A stretch of 64,000 nt of DNA from Stropharia rugosoannulata (taxonomy: Eukaryota > Basidiomycota > Agaricomycetes > Agaricales > Strophariaceae): NCBI GenBank assembly GCA_028532985.1, contig JANCIK010000010.1:124001-188000 (forward strand), written 5' to 3'. Shown piece by piece: positions 11,550-22,860 of this stretch; position 1 is the stretch's first letter, and each line of letters starts with the position of its first letter. Made by a program: the position numbers and the translations under genes. The notes below the pieces were generated by a model, which saw only the letters and a list, made by a program, of their open reading frames with translations, did not search any database and was not told where the DNA came from.

Positions 11550-13676
11550 CGGACGACGGATGGGTGCGCCGCGCATGCTTTGGGTGTATCAGCAAAGGCG
11601 CATCCTTTGGTTGAGATAGGAGGTGAGGGGTGCTGACTTATTTGATTTTGGAGTACGGATAATAAGAGTGGGAAAGCTGTGAGTGGTGGGTATTGCCAGG
11701 CTTTGAGTATGGGTGTGGGTGTGACGACGGAGAAGACCCAGAATAAGGTTCCCGGAGCACTACGAGCACGAGTCAGCGCTGCCGTACCTCCGCCTGTCGA
11801 TGTCAACTTCAGTGCAGTGAAGCGGCGCGTCTGCTTTGTCTGCGTTGGATATGTCCTGGTAGTCCCTGTCCCACTAACTTGAGTAGTTCCCAGGGCACAT
11901 AAGCAATTCATACTTCCCCTAAGCTAGCAGAAAACGGGAACGCGCCTAGGTATTGAGTACACTACGGCAATGTTGTACGCAGGTAATGGCAAGACATTTA
12001 CAGCATCCTTAGACTGTTTGCTTGTTAGTAATGCAAACTGCCCTGCCCAACATTTACGTAACGACACGCGACTGGCCCGGGGGAGGCAAGGGAGATTACT
12101 AAGTACTCAGTACAAGGTTGGGCATTGAGCTCGTATACAATCTAAATATCAATTTATATGTAGACAAGCCATTACTCCCAGCCGTTACGCTATTCACAAC
12201 ACTATTCATATCCGTACCATCAAACCCATTCAAAACTACACAGTACCCAATAATGTTATTACCATTGTACACAAGTTAGAATTTTATTTACGACTGGGCC
12301 ATGTTACCTATTTACGAGGGTGGGGGGAGGGGAATACTTATGTGTGATGAGTGTAGGTAGGCGCTTATATACGTATGTGCGTGTGCGTGCGCGTGTCGTA
12401 AGATCATGTACGGAGACGGTGCGGTGCTGTGAGTGACGAGTGGTGGTGGGTGGGGATGGTGGAGTGTGGACTGAATGCGACGAGTGGATGGGCGGCAGGC
12501 GATGTGAGCATGAGCTATAGCAATAGGACCAATGGCGCAAGACCGGAAGGGGACGGGGACGGGGATGTGATGCATGCAAATAAAAGAAAAAGAAAAGCAG
12601 GCGAGCACGGACAGGACAGCACGGGGCAGGGCGGGGTAGGGCACAAAAACCCATCGATGAGGGAAAAAACAATGCACGAAAGGCGACGAGACGAGACGAG
12701 AAGAGGCGAGAAGAGACGGGGAACAGGACATCGATACGGCGTGCGCGTGAACATTGGACATTGGACAAAACAGCAAATGGGTGGGTGGTCAGATAATATG
12801 AGATATGGGGCGGGACGGGGACGGGGAGAGACGATACAACATGATACCATTCGACTCGACACAATTCGACACGACACGGGAGGCTGGATATACGCGGGGA
12901 CTGACTATACACATCGCGAGTTACAATGAATCCTGGTACCACGGGGCGTCGCGAAAAAAACGCACGGGACGACGAGGTGGGGGTAGGACGGTGCCCGTCC
13001 ATAGACGGGTATCAGCGCCACCAAGGAAGCAGGCGGGCATCACAACCCAGTGACGACGACTGGTGGACGCAGTGCGTGCGCTCATGCTCGTTTGTTCGTT
13101 AGCGCCGCGGACACTAAAAGTCGGGTTAATGCCAGTTGGGGTTTTATGCCAGTAGGGGGTTAGTGCGAGGCACGGTCGACAAGGGTGGATACATAGAAAG
13201 TAATCAACCATTCGCGAGCCAGCGCGATATCGGTCTTGGTCTTAGTCTTGCTCAGTCTTCATTCCCGTGGACAGTACGGCGGCGGCGGGGTGGGCGTGTA
13301 AGCAGGCGTGATGAGCGGGCGTGATGAGCGTGTATGAATGCGACCAGGAAGCGCAAGTGAGAATGCGAAATGCGGAATACGGAATACGGAATGGCGCAGA
13401 AGCGGCGGGGTGGGGCGGGAGTAAGGAGCTAAACCCGGAAGGAGTGCCCAGACACGACCACCGACACGGGCGGTCCATACTACCTACCCATACGCACCCG
13501 GCACGGAAGAAAACACGAAGAGGCCGCATAGAGGCTCGCGGAGAGTGAGGATGGATGGCTGGCATGCCTGCCTGGTATAGGCAGCTTCCTTACTCTGGAG
13601 ACTGGGGTGGGCCGGAGGTGGAGAGGCAGCTCGACGGACGGGGTGATGCGCACCCCTGCATATGCACGAGCGAGCC
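11550..13676. other. No gene recognised; purine/pyrimidine-skewed stretch
   Basis: 12300-13000 has strong strand asymmetry (GA-rich on the plus strand, with GACGAGACGAGACGAG near 12686). That produces long spurious frames rich in Ser/Pro/Arg. A triplicated AATACGG word lies near 13374-13392. Nothing with exon structure was found. Confidence 0.4.
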
Positions 13677-13689
13677 CTATCGCGTCTGT

Positions 13690-14332
13690 CTTTTCTTTGC
13701 CATGAACTGTAGCTGGAGCCCGGTGCAAGGCCACCGGGGGGATGCGCCTATGTAATCGGGCAGGCGTGAGACTTGGAGCTTGGAGCTCTGGAGTGCTGAG
13801 TCGGGTTGGGGAGCTACTGCCGGTGGAGGCACAAATGTGCAGCTTCGACTGCGAGGCTGGATGCGGTGCGTGGGCGTGGGCGTGGAGCAAGGAGAGGCGA
13901 GGGAGAATGAGGGTACGTGCTGGGAGGTGAGCGGATCAGAGTGGTCCGAGAGTGAGAGCACGTCATAGCTCACCAGGTCGAGGAACGTTCGGAGCTGAGC
14001 CTGTTGGGCAGTCTCATATTGGACCCCTAACATCCCCGTCTCTACCTGTCCATTGTCATACTTAGTGAGAGCAGGCGGTCGCGGCTTATTCGCGAGCTTC
14101 TGCAAGCGGTGTGGTGGCTGCGGGGACACATACATAGGCGGTTACACGCAGCTGCCAGAGTCCCAGCAACAAGGATGAGGCACAACCTCAGAGACAATGG
14201 GGTTGCTAGGGGTCATGTATGCCGGAGCATCGAGGTACCAGTCGCGACGCGAAGGCGGATAGAAGCACTCCTGGTATGACTTGAGGGCGATGCCGGAAGG
14301 TGGAATGACTCAGGCCTCAGGCCTCAGCGAGG
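13690..14332 (-). pseudogene. Decayed gene fragment, unknown product
   Basis: On the minus strand an acceptor-like CTGAG near 14315 opens VIPPSGIALKSYQECFYPPS, then RRDWYLDAPAYMTPSNPIVS. The frame meets TAA at 14144-14142 and continues unchanged as PPMYVSPQPPHRLQKLANKP and GVQYETAQQAQLRTFLDLVS, ending in a Ser/Pro-rich tail. The stop is one C-to-T change from CAA (Gln). Coding character on both sides of the stop, in the same frame, argues for one interrupted exon. Family not recognised. Confidence 0.45.
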
Positions 14333-16758
14333 TACGTGGGTGAGGAGGAGAGAAAGGAAACCGGCTAAATAATTGATGGTGTGCTCCGAGGAAATGGCGG
14401 CGAACGCCGGCTGACACAGCCGTCGTTTACGGCCTACTCACGGCCGCTTATAGATATCCAAATTCCTTCCGCGCCTTGCAAACATAGTCCCCAAAGCCAC
14501 TAGCCTCAGGGACATTTATACAGAAAGCATGAAAATCACAGTATATCTATATCTATACTTAAAATGGTGTGTTCAGGTCGTTGATAGCGATATGCCGCAA
14601 AGCCGGAGGATGCCGTGGCAATGCCGAACGAATCACCAGAGTACGCGCGGTCGTTGTGAGGTCTGGAGGGCCGCTATAGCGCTAGGATACTCTTTCCCCA
14701 ATTGAGAATACCCTTTTTGGAATCCTTCTAGTTAATTCCACAAGCTCTTTCTGACGTTCCGCGCAGCTGACACGTACACTTGTGCTTTCGAGCGCTCCTC
14801 ATTCACCTGGAGTCATTCTGAGGAAAAGCGCTCGCTTGTTGTGTTTGGCCTCTTTGACCCATGTCACTATGTCCACTTGATCATCATAAATTTTCCGTGG
14901 CATTTTTTCAGTTCCTGCGTGCATACATCTTAAATCTTCAGCAGTGCGTATGTTTACTAGCAGCGGCTTTATGGGTAGCTTGAGCGTGGTTAAATGCCTC
15001 GTGAGAGGTGATTTTCTCCGAGTGAGTGACAGTCTCTGCTGGGCTGTCGTGTTGTTTTTTTTTGCTCAATTTGGTTGTTTCTGCACGCAGACGGCTTGCG
15101 GACGGCATTAGCATGCGGGACCCCAGAACCGCACAATGCCGCTTTCTGCCATCACGGCTGGCACGGCACAGTGATCGTGGGAAAGACCCCGAAAAATGCT
15201 GCATCAAGTGGTTTCCCGGAAACCTGGGGTTTCTCCGAGAAACAGGGTTTCCCAGTAGAATTGTCCTACATCTTTAATAGATCTTTAATTAGCTTTAATT
15301 GTTCATTTGAAAATCGGAGATGTTCGCATGGGATTCAGCCCGTGTTTTTCCATTTCTTTTTGAGGATAAACACATTCTGTATGACTGTGGTTTAGTTAAC
15401 GTATTGCGCAGTAGTGGGAATCTTGTCCCAAATTTGATACATACTGTATATAGTAAGTAGCGCTGGGTAGCAAAACTTGTGCAGAACATGCATCACCGCG
15501 TTCCATAAAGGACTTCCTCCGGGATCCCACGCTCCCGCAAAGTTGCCAATCGACGCTTCAATTTTTAGCGCGCCTTGCGGGGGACAAGATGATTGTGTTG
15601 CAACCACATAGCGCTAGCTAGAACACCACAGCCGCCGTGATATTCCCTTTTAGCCATTGGTTTGTGCTGCGATATTGAACTCGTTTGCGTGGTCAAAAAT
15701 AACATGCTTTCGTCTTCATGGTGTTCAATGGCTGCTCAATCATAGGATACAACCCTTTTGAGTCCATCTTGATGCGCCTCTCTTGCAGGATTAAGAACAC
15801 TTAATAGCATCAGAAGTAAGGCAAACGTTCAGTGGATGGCTCAAAAAGAGCGTGAATGCTTGTTTCTTTAGAAGCACCAGTCATCAACAAGTCTGCATAT
15901 CCAGTGTCGTATGCACATAGAAGCCGCCAACTGCTGTGCTGAACGAAAATGGTAATGTGTGTGTGCGCATCGCGCCCACATGTTTTTCACAGGCAAAGTA
16001 GCCATAAAAAAATACCACTGTTCCCATATCTCCATGCGGATAGCGCAAACTTCAACATCTTCATCTTTTTTGGTATTTAAGGGCGGGCGGGGAGCATCGA
16101 ACAGTCAGAACATCGTCCTTTTCTTCTATCCTTCTCACCCACAGCAGGTCCTACTACTCTTTTCCTCACGGTTTGCCGTCGCGCCTTGCAAAGAGACGTG
16201 GGTAACAGGACGCATAACTGCGTCGCGTTGCGACTGTACGTCCTTTCCTATCATTATTTTTGCGGTTGTACTTATGTTCTTTTAGGTTTTTTGCAAACTA
16301 GACTTGCACCACTAAGTCAATAGCCTAGACTGAAGCAAGCAGTTCACATTGAGCCATGATTATACGTATAGTGAGTGAACATATGTACCATAATCTTGAC
16401 ATCTAATAACAAGTCGTATAGTACTTGTCCGCCCAGGTAGCGGCCCTTCTCGTTTAGAGGACATGTTTATACACAAGAAAGACCCCAGGTCAGCGCGGTT
16501 GGTCTCCACCATCGAGACCATTCGCGCGGCCCACCAGTGATGACACTGAGCAGAGAAGGCATGACCATGGCCAGAGGTACTGTGCATCATAACATCCTCT
16601 AGACAACAACAGTCACTGACAGAAGCGTGTTATGGATATGTAACAGCTGCTGTTGACCTTTGCTACACCGGTCATCGTAAGTCACCTTCGCTCACTTCTA
16701 CAAGTACCACTGTTGCTGACACTCTCCTAATCAGGATGTCTCCTCAACGGTGTTTGAG
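14333..16758. other. Intergenic, no gene recognised
   Basis: Mostly AT-rich sequence. A TCAGGCCTCAGGCCTCAG element lies at 14310-14327, and an imperfect hairpin (GGAAACC...GTTTCTC / GAGAAAC...GGTTTCC) at 15218-15252. No convincing exon. Confidence 0.4.
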
Positions 16759-17382
16759 ATGGACGACAGTCCCGCGGTGACAAAGAGTAAGTCTTTTGAT
16801 AATATGAATCACTCACTGTACTGTACTGACGATGGGCGAATCAACAGACTCCCATCATCGCCTGTATCACGGGACAGCGGGTCTGCACCAGGGCAAGGTG
16901 TGCGGGCCCCAAGAGCCATCGAGTCTCCCGTCGTAAGTCAATTCACTGAAATGATTTATTAATACAGACTACTTACCTGTTTATGTAGTTCGTCGCCTAG
17001 GTGTTGGGCCAGAACCCAGTTGCAAGAGTTGGAGGGCACCATTCGGCAGATGCTGCCGATGCTGTCACTCAATGTAACAGCATCAGGAGCAGCAGCACGG
17101 CCGCAGCAACAGCAACACGCCCAACATCAATATCAACACCGGCAGCAACAACACCGAAACCGAAGCAACAGCAACAGCATCGGTATGGGGTTGCGGTCAT
17201 GGACCGAAGGTGGTGGAGGACGAAGACGAGCTTATCGATTACACCCCAAGATTCAATCGCACGGATGGTGAGTCCCATTCAGCATTCACGTGCATCTTCC
17301 ATCTCTTTTTCGCCACCCTGAGTAATAACGGTCGCTTTTGGCAGGTATACGTCGAGAATGTGGACCCGCATCACTGGTGTGA
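16759..17382 (+). pseudogene. Small four-exon gene, Gln/His-rich, with one frameshift
   Basis: Exons 16759-16786, 16848-16932, 16989-17267 and 17345-17382 join in phase at good GT-AG sites. The reading is MDDSPAVTK, then a short loop, LQELEGTIRQMLPMLSLNVT and a Gln/His/Asn repeat region (CAG/CAA-rich, 17095-17180). Beyond GMGLRS the reading frame must shift by one base near 17200. It then becomes the far more protein-like VVEDEDELIDYTPRFNRTDG, which leads into the last exon and a TGA at 17380-17382. The N-terminal half and the acidic C-terminal block look like one small conserved protein, but I do not know the family. The shift may be real or a sequence error in a G-rich run. Confidence 0.45.
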
Positions 17383-18375
17383 GTATTTTGATCAGCGCTT
17401 CTTTTGGTGATTTCATCCTTACAAGGTGTATGTTTAGATAACTCCACATGCGCTTCTGGTGCAATAACACGCATGAATAATTTTATAAAAATTGTAGGTT
17501 CAGTAGCCTACTTGTAGGACAAATGAATTTTATTTGCTATTTACTCAGATGTATATATTGTGTGAAGCAAAATTATATAACCTTGTTTAGTTGTGCAATA
17601 CATACTTAATGAGTACTGTTAAAAAAAAATATAACACAAGGGTATTGATCAATTACTTAAGCTCCTTGCTTGCGATTTTCCATTCCTTTCATTCAAATGT
17701 AACGATTGGAGAACCTCCAAGCCCCTCTTTGAACTTCCTCATGTGAAGATCAGGTGAATGAGGCACGCCGTACGCCTGCAGTACCACTGCGCCGTGCTAC
17801 TAGATGTAGTCAGGAAATTGGTCAGATGCACAAGAGCATGTGCACTGACGAACAGGGACAGATCGGATGGAGATGGAGAACAGGAGACTCTCCCGCTCTC
17901 CATCCGTTCCGTTGCTCTCGGTTAGTGCACAGCGCTATCCTCAACGCGGAAGCTGACATCGACCTTCACTCTATCCGGGGCCCGGGATCCCCGCGCTACG
18001 CTCCGTTACCACCATTTGCGTTTGTGTCCAATACTGGCCCGGGTCTGGGCTCCCTCACCGCCATAGCTGTGCACTCTCTGTCGTACTCTCCATCACACCC
18101 TGAGGTATGCAAGGCAAGCGCGTCTCAGTCCCTGTGTCGCGCGAGCTAACCCAGCGAGATGAGTTGAGTTGAGAGAACACCGGAGGAGCCCAATATGCGC
18201 CAATCAAGTTCGCAATATACACACACAACTCAAATCCTATAAAAATAGATCACAGTGTACTGTATATCCCAGCTGGCCTCACCCTGTGCACTACACAATA
18301 CACAGTAAGCACTGCGAAACACTGGCTACCTAGTCCACAATACTACGCCGCATCGTCCCATACTTAGCCTAAACA
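17383..18375. other. Intergenic with promoter-like TATA box
   Basis: No gene seen. TATAAAAATA at 18238-18247 lies about 130 nt before the start codon of the small secreted protein and may be its TATA box. Confidence 0.4.
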
Positions 18376-18681
18376 ATGCATTTCGGGAAGCTCCTTCTCT
18401 GCCCACTCATTTTACTTGCTGTACACTGCGTCACCGCAGCCCCAACTTCTCATCCCCACGGGCAGTCCGGACGCCCCTCCTATTCTACCTCTGAGTACCA
18501 GGACCGCTATGCCCGGATTGACCCAGCCGTACGCAAGGTGCACATGTCTACCGCATCCAAGGTACGCAAAGTGTGAGGGAAATTCTCTTTGTTACCTCAC
18601 GCTCACTATGTTTCGTTATTCATTATGCTCCAGGACGTAGTGTGGGATCCCGTTGAGAAACGGTTCAAGTTCAAAGTCTGA
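18376..18681 (+). CDS. Small secreted protein, 77 aa
   Basis: Exon 1 is 18376-18561 and exon 2 is 18634-18681, joined in phase 0 across a 72-nt GT-AG intron. The first 22 residues (MHFGKLLLCPLILLAVHCVT) form a classic secretion signal with likely cleavage after AAP or TAA. The mature part is short, polar and cysteine-free (SEYQDRYARIDPAVRKVHM), ending in a basic tail EKRFKFKV. The length and lack of known domains fit the small secreted protein class of fungi, some of which act in host or substrate interaction; that role is inference only. No lesion is seen. Confidence 0.65.
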
Positions 18682-19027
18682 AGTGGTGGCACTTGACTTC
18701 TGTGTGCTGACGGAGAGAAAAAAGAACAGTTCCGAGCAGATAGACTGAAGGCCTTTTGTATTTCATTTAGCAATATGATTATAAAGTGTCCTGTAGCCGA
18801 GTATGTTTAAAAAAACTGTGGTAGAAAGCGCAACCAATCGCCATGTATAAATAGACGACTAGCCGAAGCGCAAACAAGCGTTGGGTTTTGCTCGGAGGTA
18901 TTATACTTTTCAACATTGTCCACCTAACGAACAAGCTTAAGCTCCCCGGGCTTGCGACATATATCTCCCTCACTTACTCTTACAAGTTACAGGTGACAAC
19001 CCTCCCGCTTCTGACAACTTTTTCACG

Positions 19028-20928
19028 ATGAACAACACGTATAATCCGCCCTTCCCTCATCAAAACCTTCCCCGTTACGACTACAGTGGATTGGCACAGC
19101 CCACGCCTGTATATGTTGGGGATCCGAGCTCGTCCTACGTAGACATTTTACAGAGAACAGGTACGTGCTGATTCCCGGCCAAAGCCAAGTCAAACTTTAC
19201 TAGTCACTTATCGCTGAATTCCACCTTCACAGTGCATGGTGGTATAGATCACGCGGGCAGTGCGTACGCTCTACCAAGGGGAAACTTTGCGATGGGAGGT
19301 AGGTACTCAGTCTGCATAATGATCCCAGCTAACCGTATGTCATAGAACCTGGTATGCGGTTCCACACGGGTCTCTGCGCCATCGAAAATGTTGGAGGTGG
19401 CATTTCATTAAATACCACTTCTCGTTCGCCAAGACTTTCAACTGCATTTTCAGGACACAGTCGCCACCCGAACCAGAATATTTCATTCCCATACACCTCG
19501 TACGGACCTATGCAACTGGGATATCCTACGCCGACTGTCAACAATAGATTTCCGACGTACGGCTTCAGCCTCCCTGGCAATACCATTGCAGGCGAACATC
19601 ATTACTCCCCGTATTTTGCAAGCTCAGAGCCCAAGTGAGCAAGGCGCATATGTAATAGTGTAATAGAGACAGTCTAATGAGACTATATACACAGTATTGG
19701 GACTACACAACAAGTTTATGGACCGGGACATTGCTCTCAAGCGTCATATGCTCCGACTATGGGACTCGCGGCGGAGTATTACGGTGCAACTGGTATGCAT
19801 ATTTATTATTTATTATTCGTGTTCAAAGTAGAGCTAATATAATGTATGACCGCTAGAGCATGCTTACAGCAGTAGAATTGAATCAAACATGTGAGTTTGA
19901 GGGCTTTTACGTAGTCTGCGTATGCTAACTGGCACGTACGGTATAGGTATGCGCGAACAGAGACTGTCGATTACACTGGAAACCATCAAGCTCCACATTT
20001 AAATCTGGAAGATCGACATATCGCTTCGTGTTCAACGACAGGTATTTGCTTGATTTTCGAAGGTAATGCGGCACTGAATGAGGTATCTCGCAGCGAGTGT
20101 GAACCATCAATGTACACTAAATCAACTAAATCAGCGGGGTAACACACCTGATATAGAGCACCAGACTCATCATGCGTACACTACTAGCACTATGTCGGAA
20201 GGCAGCACGGGAACAGATGTAGGGGAGATCACGAACACGTTGGGTGAGCAAAAATCGTATCTCATCTAAACTGAAGGGGACTAATGACGTATACGTATAC
20301 GTATACGAACGCAATGATAAGCATTTCATCCAGCTGAGCAACTTCGCCATGGGGAAAACAAACATATAATACCTAAATTGAACAATGGGGATACCGCACG
20401 CGAAGGACGGCAGTACCCCAAAGCGACTTTCGCAAGAGTGTCAAAGCACGTCCAAGGTGAGTTATTGTTTGTTTCCCCTTGTCGTCGAGTCTATAAGCCT
20501 CTGATTTCGCTTTTTCAGCTCGAAGAAGAGCGTCAAAACAGCTAAGACACCTCGAGCAAAGAAGGAAGAGAGTTGTGCCGTAGCCGGGACGGTCAACGCA
20601 CCGCCCAAGAAACATGGTACGGACTTTCTAATCGCGGCCCATCAGGGCTCTATTTCCAACACTATAAACTGACAAGCTTCGTCCGAGTCAGTAACAGGGA
20701 AGAGAGAGTCCGAAATCGACACACACACACTCAAGCTAAAGCGGCTGTATACTCCAAAGCAGCCGTATGTAAAGCGCAAAGACAACAGGCAAAAGCGTGA
20801 GTCCTTTCTGCATCCCAGAATGTTCTGCTTGGAAGCTCACCTTGTACAGCTACAATGGAGGTCAATCCTCAGATTGCGGTCGCCAGTACCAGGGGCGTAG
20901 AATGGGAGTGGAAGATAGATGAATCGTG
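19028..20928 (+). CDS. Multi-exon protein of unknown function, Tyr/Pro/His-rich
   Basis: Exons 19028-19160, 19233-19298, 19346-19634, 19695-19792, 19857-19890, 19947-20041, 20094-20243 and 20334-20456 all join in phase at GT-AG introns. They give about 330 residues rich in Tyr, Pro, His and Asn, starting MNNTYNPPFPHQNLPRYDYS, with no recognisable domain. The end is uncertain. Continuing in phase from 20519 gives a basic tail and TAG at about 20580-20582. A different frame from 20519 gives a Lys-rich stretch (VKTAKTPRAKKEE), then VTGKRESEIDTHTLKLKRLY and a last exon stopping near 20928. The latter looks more coding, so one junction may be wrong or shifted. Composition suggests a low-complexity regulatory or nuclear protein. 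Confidence 0.55.
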
Positions 20929-22860
20929 ATATTGGGGCATCATATCTATTTTTATCAACTGATTATCGACAAGATGTCACTACTATATATATACTTATGT
21001 ATACTGAAGCCTCTAGAATAATACACAGAAACATGTAGGCAAACATAAGAGATAATCTGGCTATTAAAAGCTAAAGGTGCTGTCTGGTTAAGCCCGACAC
21101 ATCCCCTTCCACGCTCAATTGATTCCAGTGTAACCTGACATCAAACCAGCTCATCCCATCCTAGAGTCCTACTCTACACAACCGAAAGTAGCCTATAACT
21201 TCAGTATAGAATTTTCACGCAATTTGCTTGTAATTTACATGAGTTCTTAAATCAAATCATGAGAGCGAGGAGCCTTCAGCGATGCCAATTCGAGGGACCA
21301 TCATCAACCTCTTCACGCTTTGGAAAATGTCGCATATATCTCTAATGACGCAGCTGCCTCTGACAAGCTCACTCCACCCTCTTCTCGCAAGGTAGGTGTG
21401 TTCGGGTGTGACGATGTTTGGACTAATAATGTTAATCTTCAAGGATACTTTTGGCTTCTATGACTTCAAAGATAACGACAATGACAACAAGAATCCTGTA
21501 TGCCTTTCTCCGTAGTTTCTCGCTGCTTCAGATCACGCTATAGACCTATATCAGATGCTAATGCGAGAACATTTTTTGGGTGATGATGTTGCCATGAGTT
21601 CTCCCTGCACTCGTACTGCACCTTTTACAGATTTCCTGCACAAGATTCAACGCTACCTTTCCATGTGCTCTATCCCTGCTTTGAAATAGCTTTTTTTCCC
21701 CGCAGCTAATGCCAAAAATTCGATAAGCATTCGCCGATCTGCCACAGTGCTTGACATCGACTATTACCTACGCAAACTTGCCGCGCTTATGAAAATTTAT
21801 CAAAAAGATGATCGCACTCATGCAGGAATCATTATTACCATCCATTCAATACAAAGAGAGGCAGGAAAGAGAGATGCTTGTTGCATTGACATGTTTGGGC
21901 TAAGTAGCTGAGCCTTCGCCTTCCAGGGGATACTAGTAGTTTCGGTCCTTCACTCAGCTATGATCAGCATGCTGTACAGGTTAAATTGGGACAATAAAGA
22001 GAAAGCCTCTTCTGCAGCACGTCTTTTCATAGAGCATCCCGGCGCTCTTGCGAAGGATCAGATGACTCAATTTTTGGATATTTGAATTATTGTCACAACT
22101 TTATACATACGTTGCTTATCCTACCAACTGCTCGCCTCTAGCTAAAATCGTATATTAAGGGTCTACTTAAACGATTTGTGCCACTTCTATATTTTGTATT
22201 GACTGAACATATGCCGCGTATCCCGGTTTTCCTATAGAGTAGGTAGCTTTGTTAGTGTTTTATGTAACGCCGTGTATGTTGCATTTCCGACATGTAGTAG
22301 TTAAACATACATGTAAACTTCTGACCTAAACAAACGTAAAATGACATCACTTCTGTCGGGAAACCGTCCACTATTTCAAGTGGACAGGACTCCATGGCAG
22401 CAGATTACTCGCATATTAAATATTCAAGTTTTGTCCCTTTAAACCCCGTTGTACACGCTGTATGTAATGTATTAATTGTATTTTGGTTGGATGAATTACC
22501 CAAACTCACACATACCCCACACTAACCCCCAGGGCCCACGCCATGTCGCGTGGACGAGAGCCTCATGCGTCCGCCGACCGTCCGCTCTTATCTAGGTTAT
22601 ATATAAAATACATTCTCCTGCCAAGACATTTACATGGACAGGTATGTGAGCATTCGTCATGATTTGGTGTAAGAGACGTGCTTTATGTCCTTGAATAGAA
22701 CAAGTATTTGTAGTCATCAAGTGATCATGGATATTTTCTTTGGTCAGTTTTCGGGTGCTTCATGTGGTTACGCTTCTCTCTCGATAAGCAAAGCTTGCTA
22801 TGAAGTCAAGCGACATAAACTGAGGCTTACCGTGTCGTCCTCCAAGACGAAATTCTAACG
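20929..22860. other. AT-rich stretch without a recognisable gene
   Basis: No frame with splice-consistent coding character was found in nearly 2 kb. It contains TA-rich sequence near 20980-21010 and upstream sequence of the fungalysin gene. Confidence 0.45.

Noticed and set aside
12304..13002. 232-codon minus-strand frame rich in Ser, Pro, Arg and Val
   Set aside because: It follows from extreme CT/GA strand skew. Overlapping frames on both strands are equally open, and there is no domain or splice signal.
17754..18149. 131-codon plus-strand frame
   Set aside because: No recognisable feature, odd composition, no intron signals; likely chance.
20281..20310. ACGTAT repeat as a regulatory palindrome
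   Set aside because: A short self-complementary microsatellite inside an intron; no reason to assign function.
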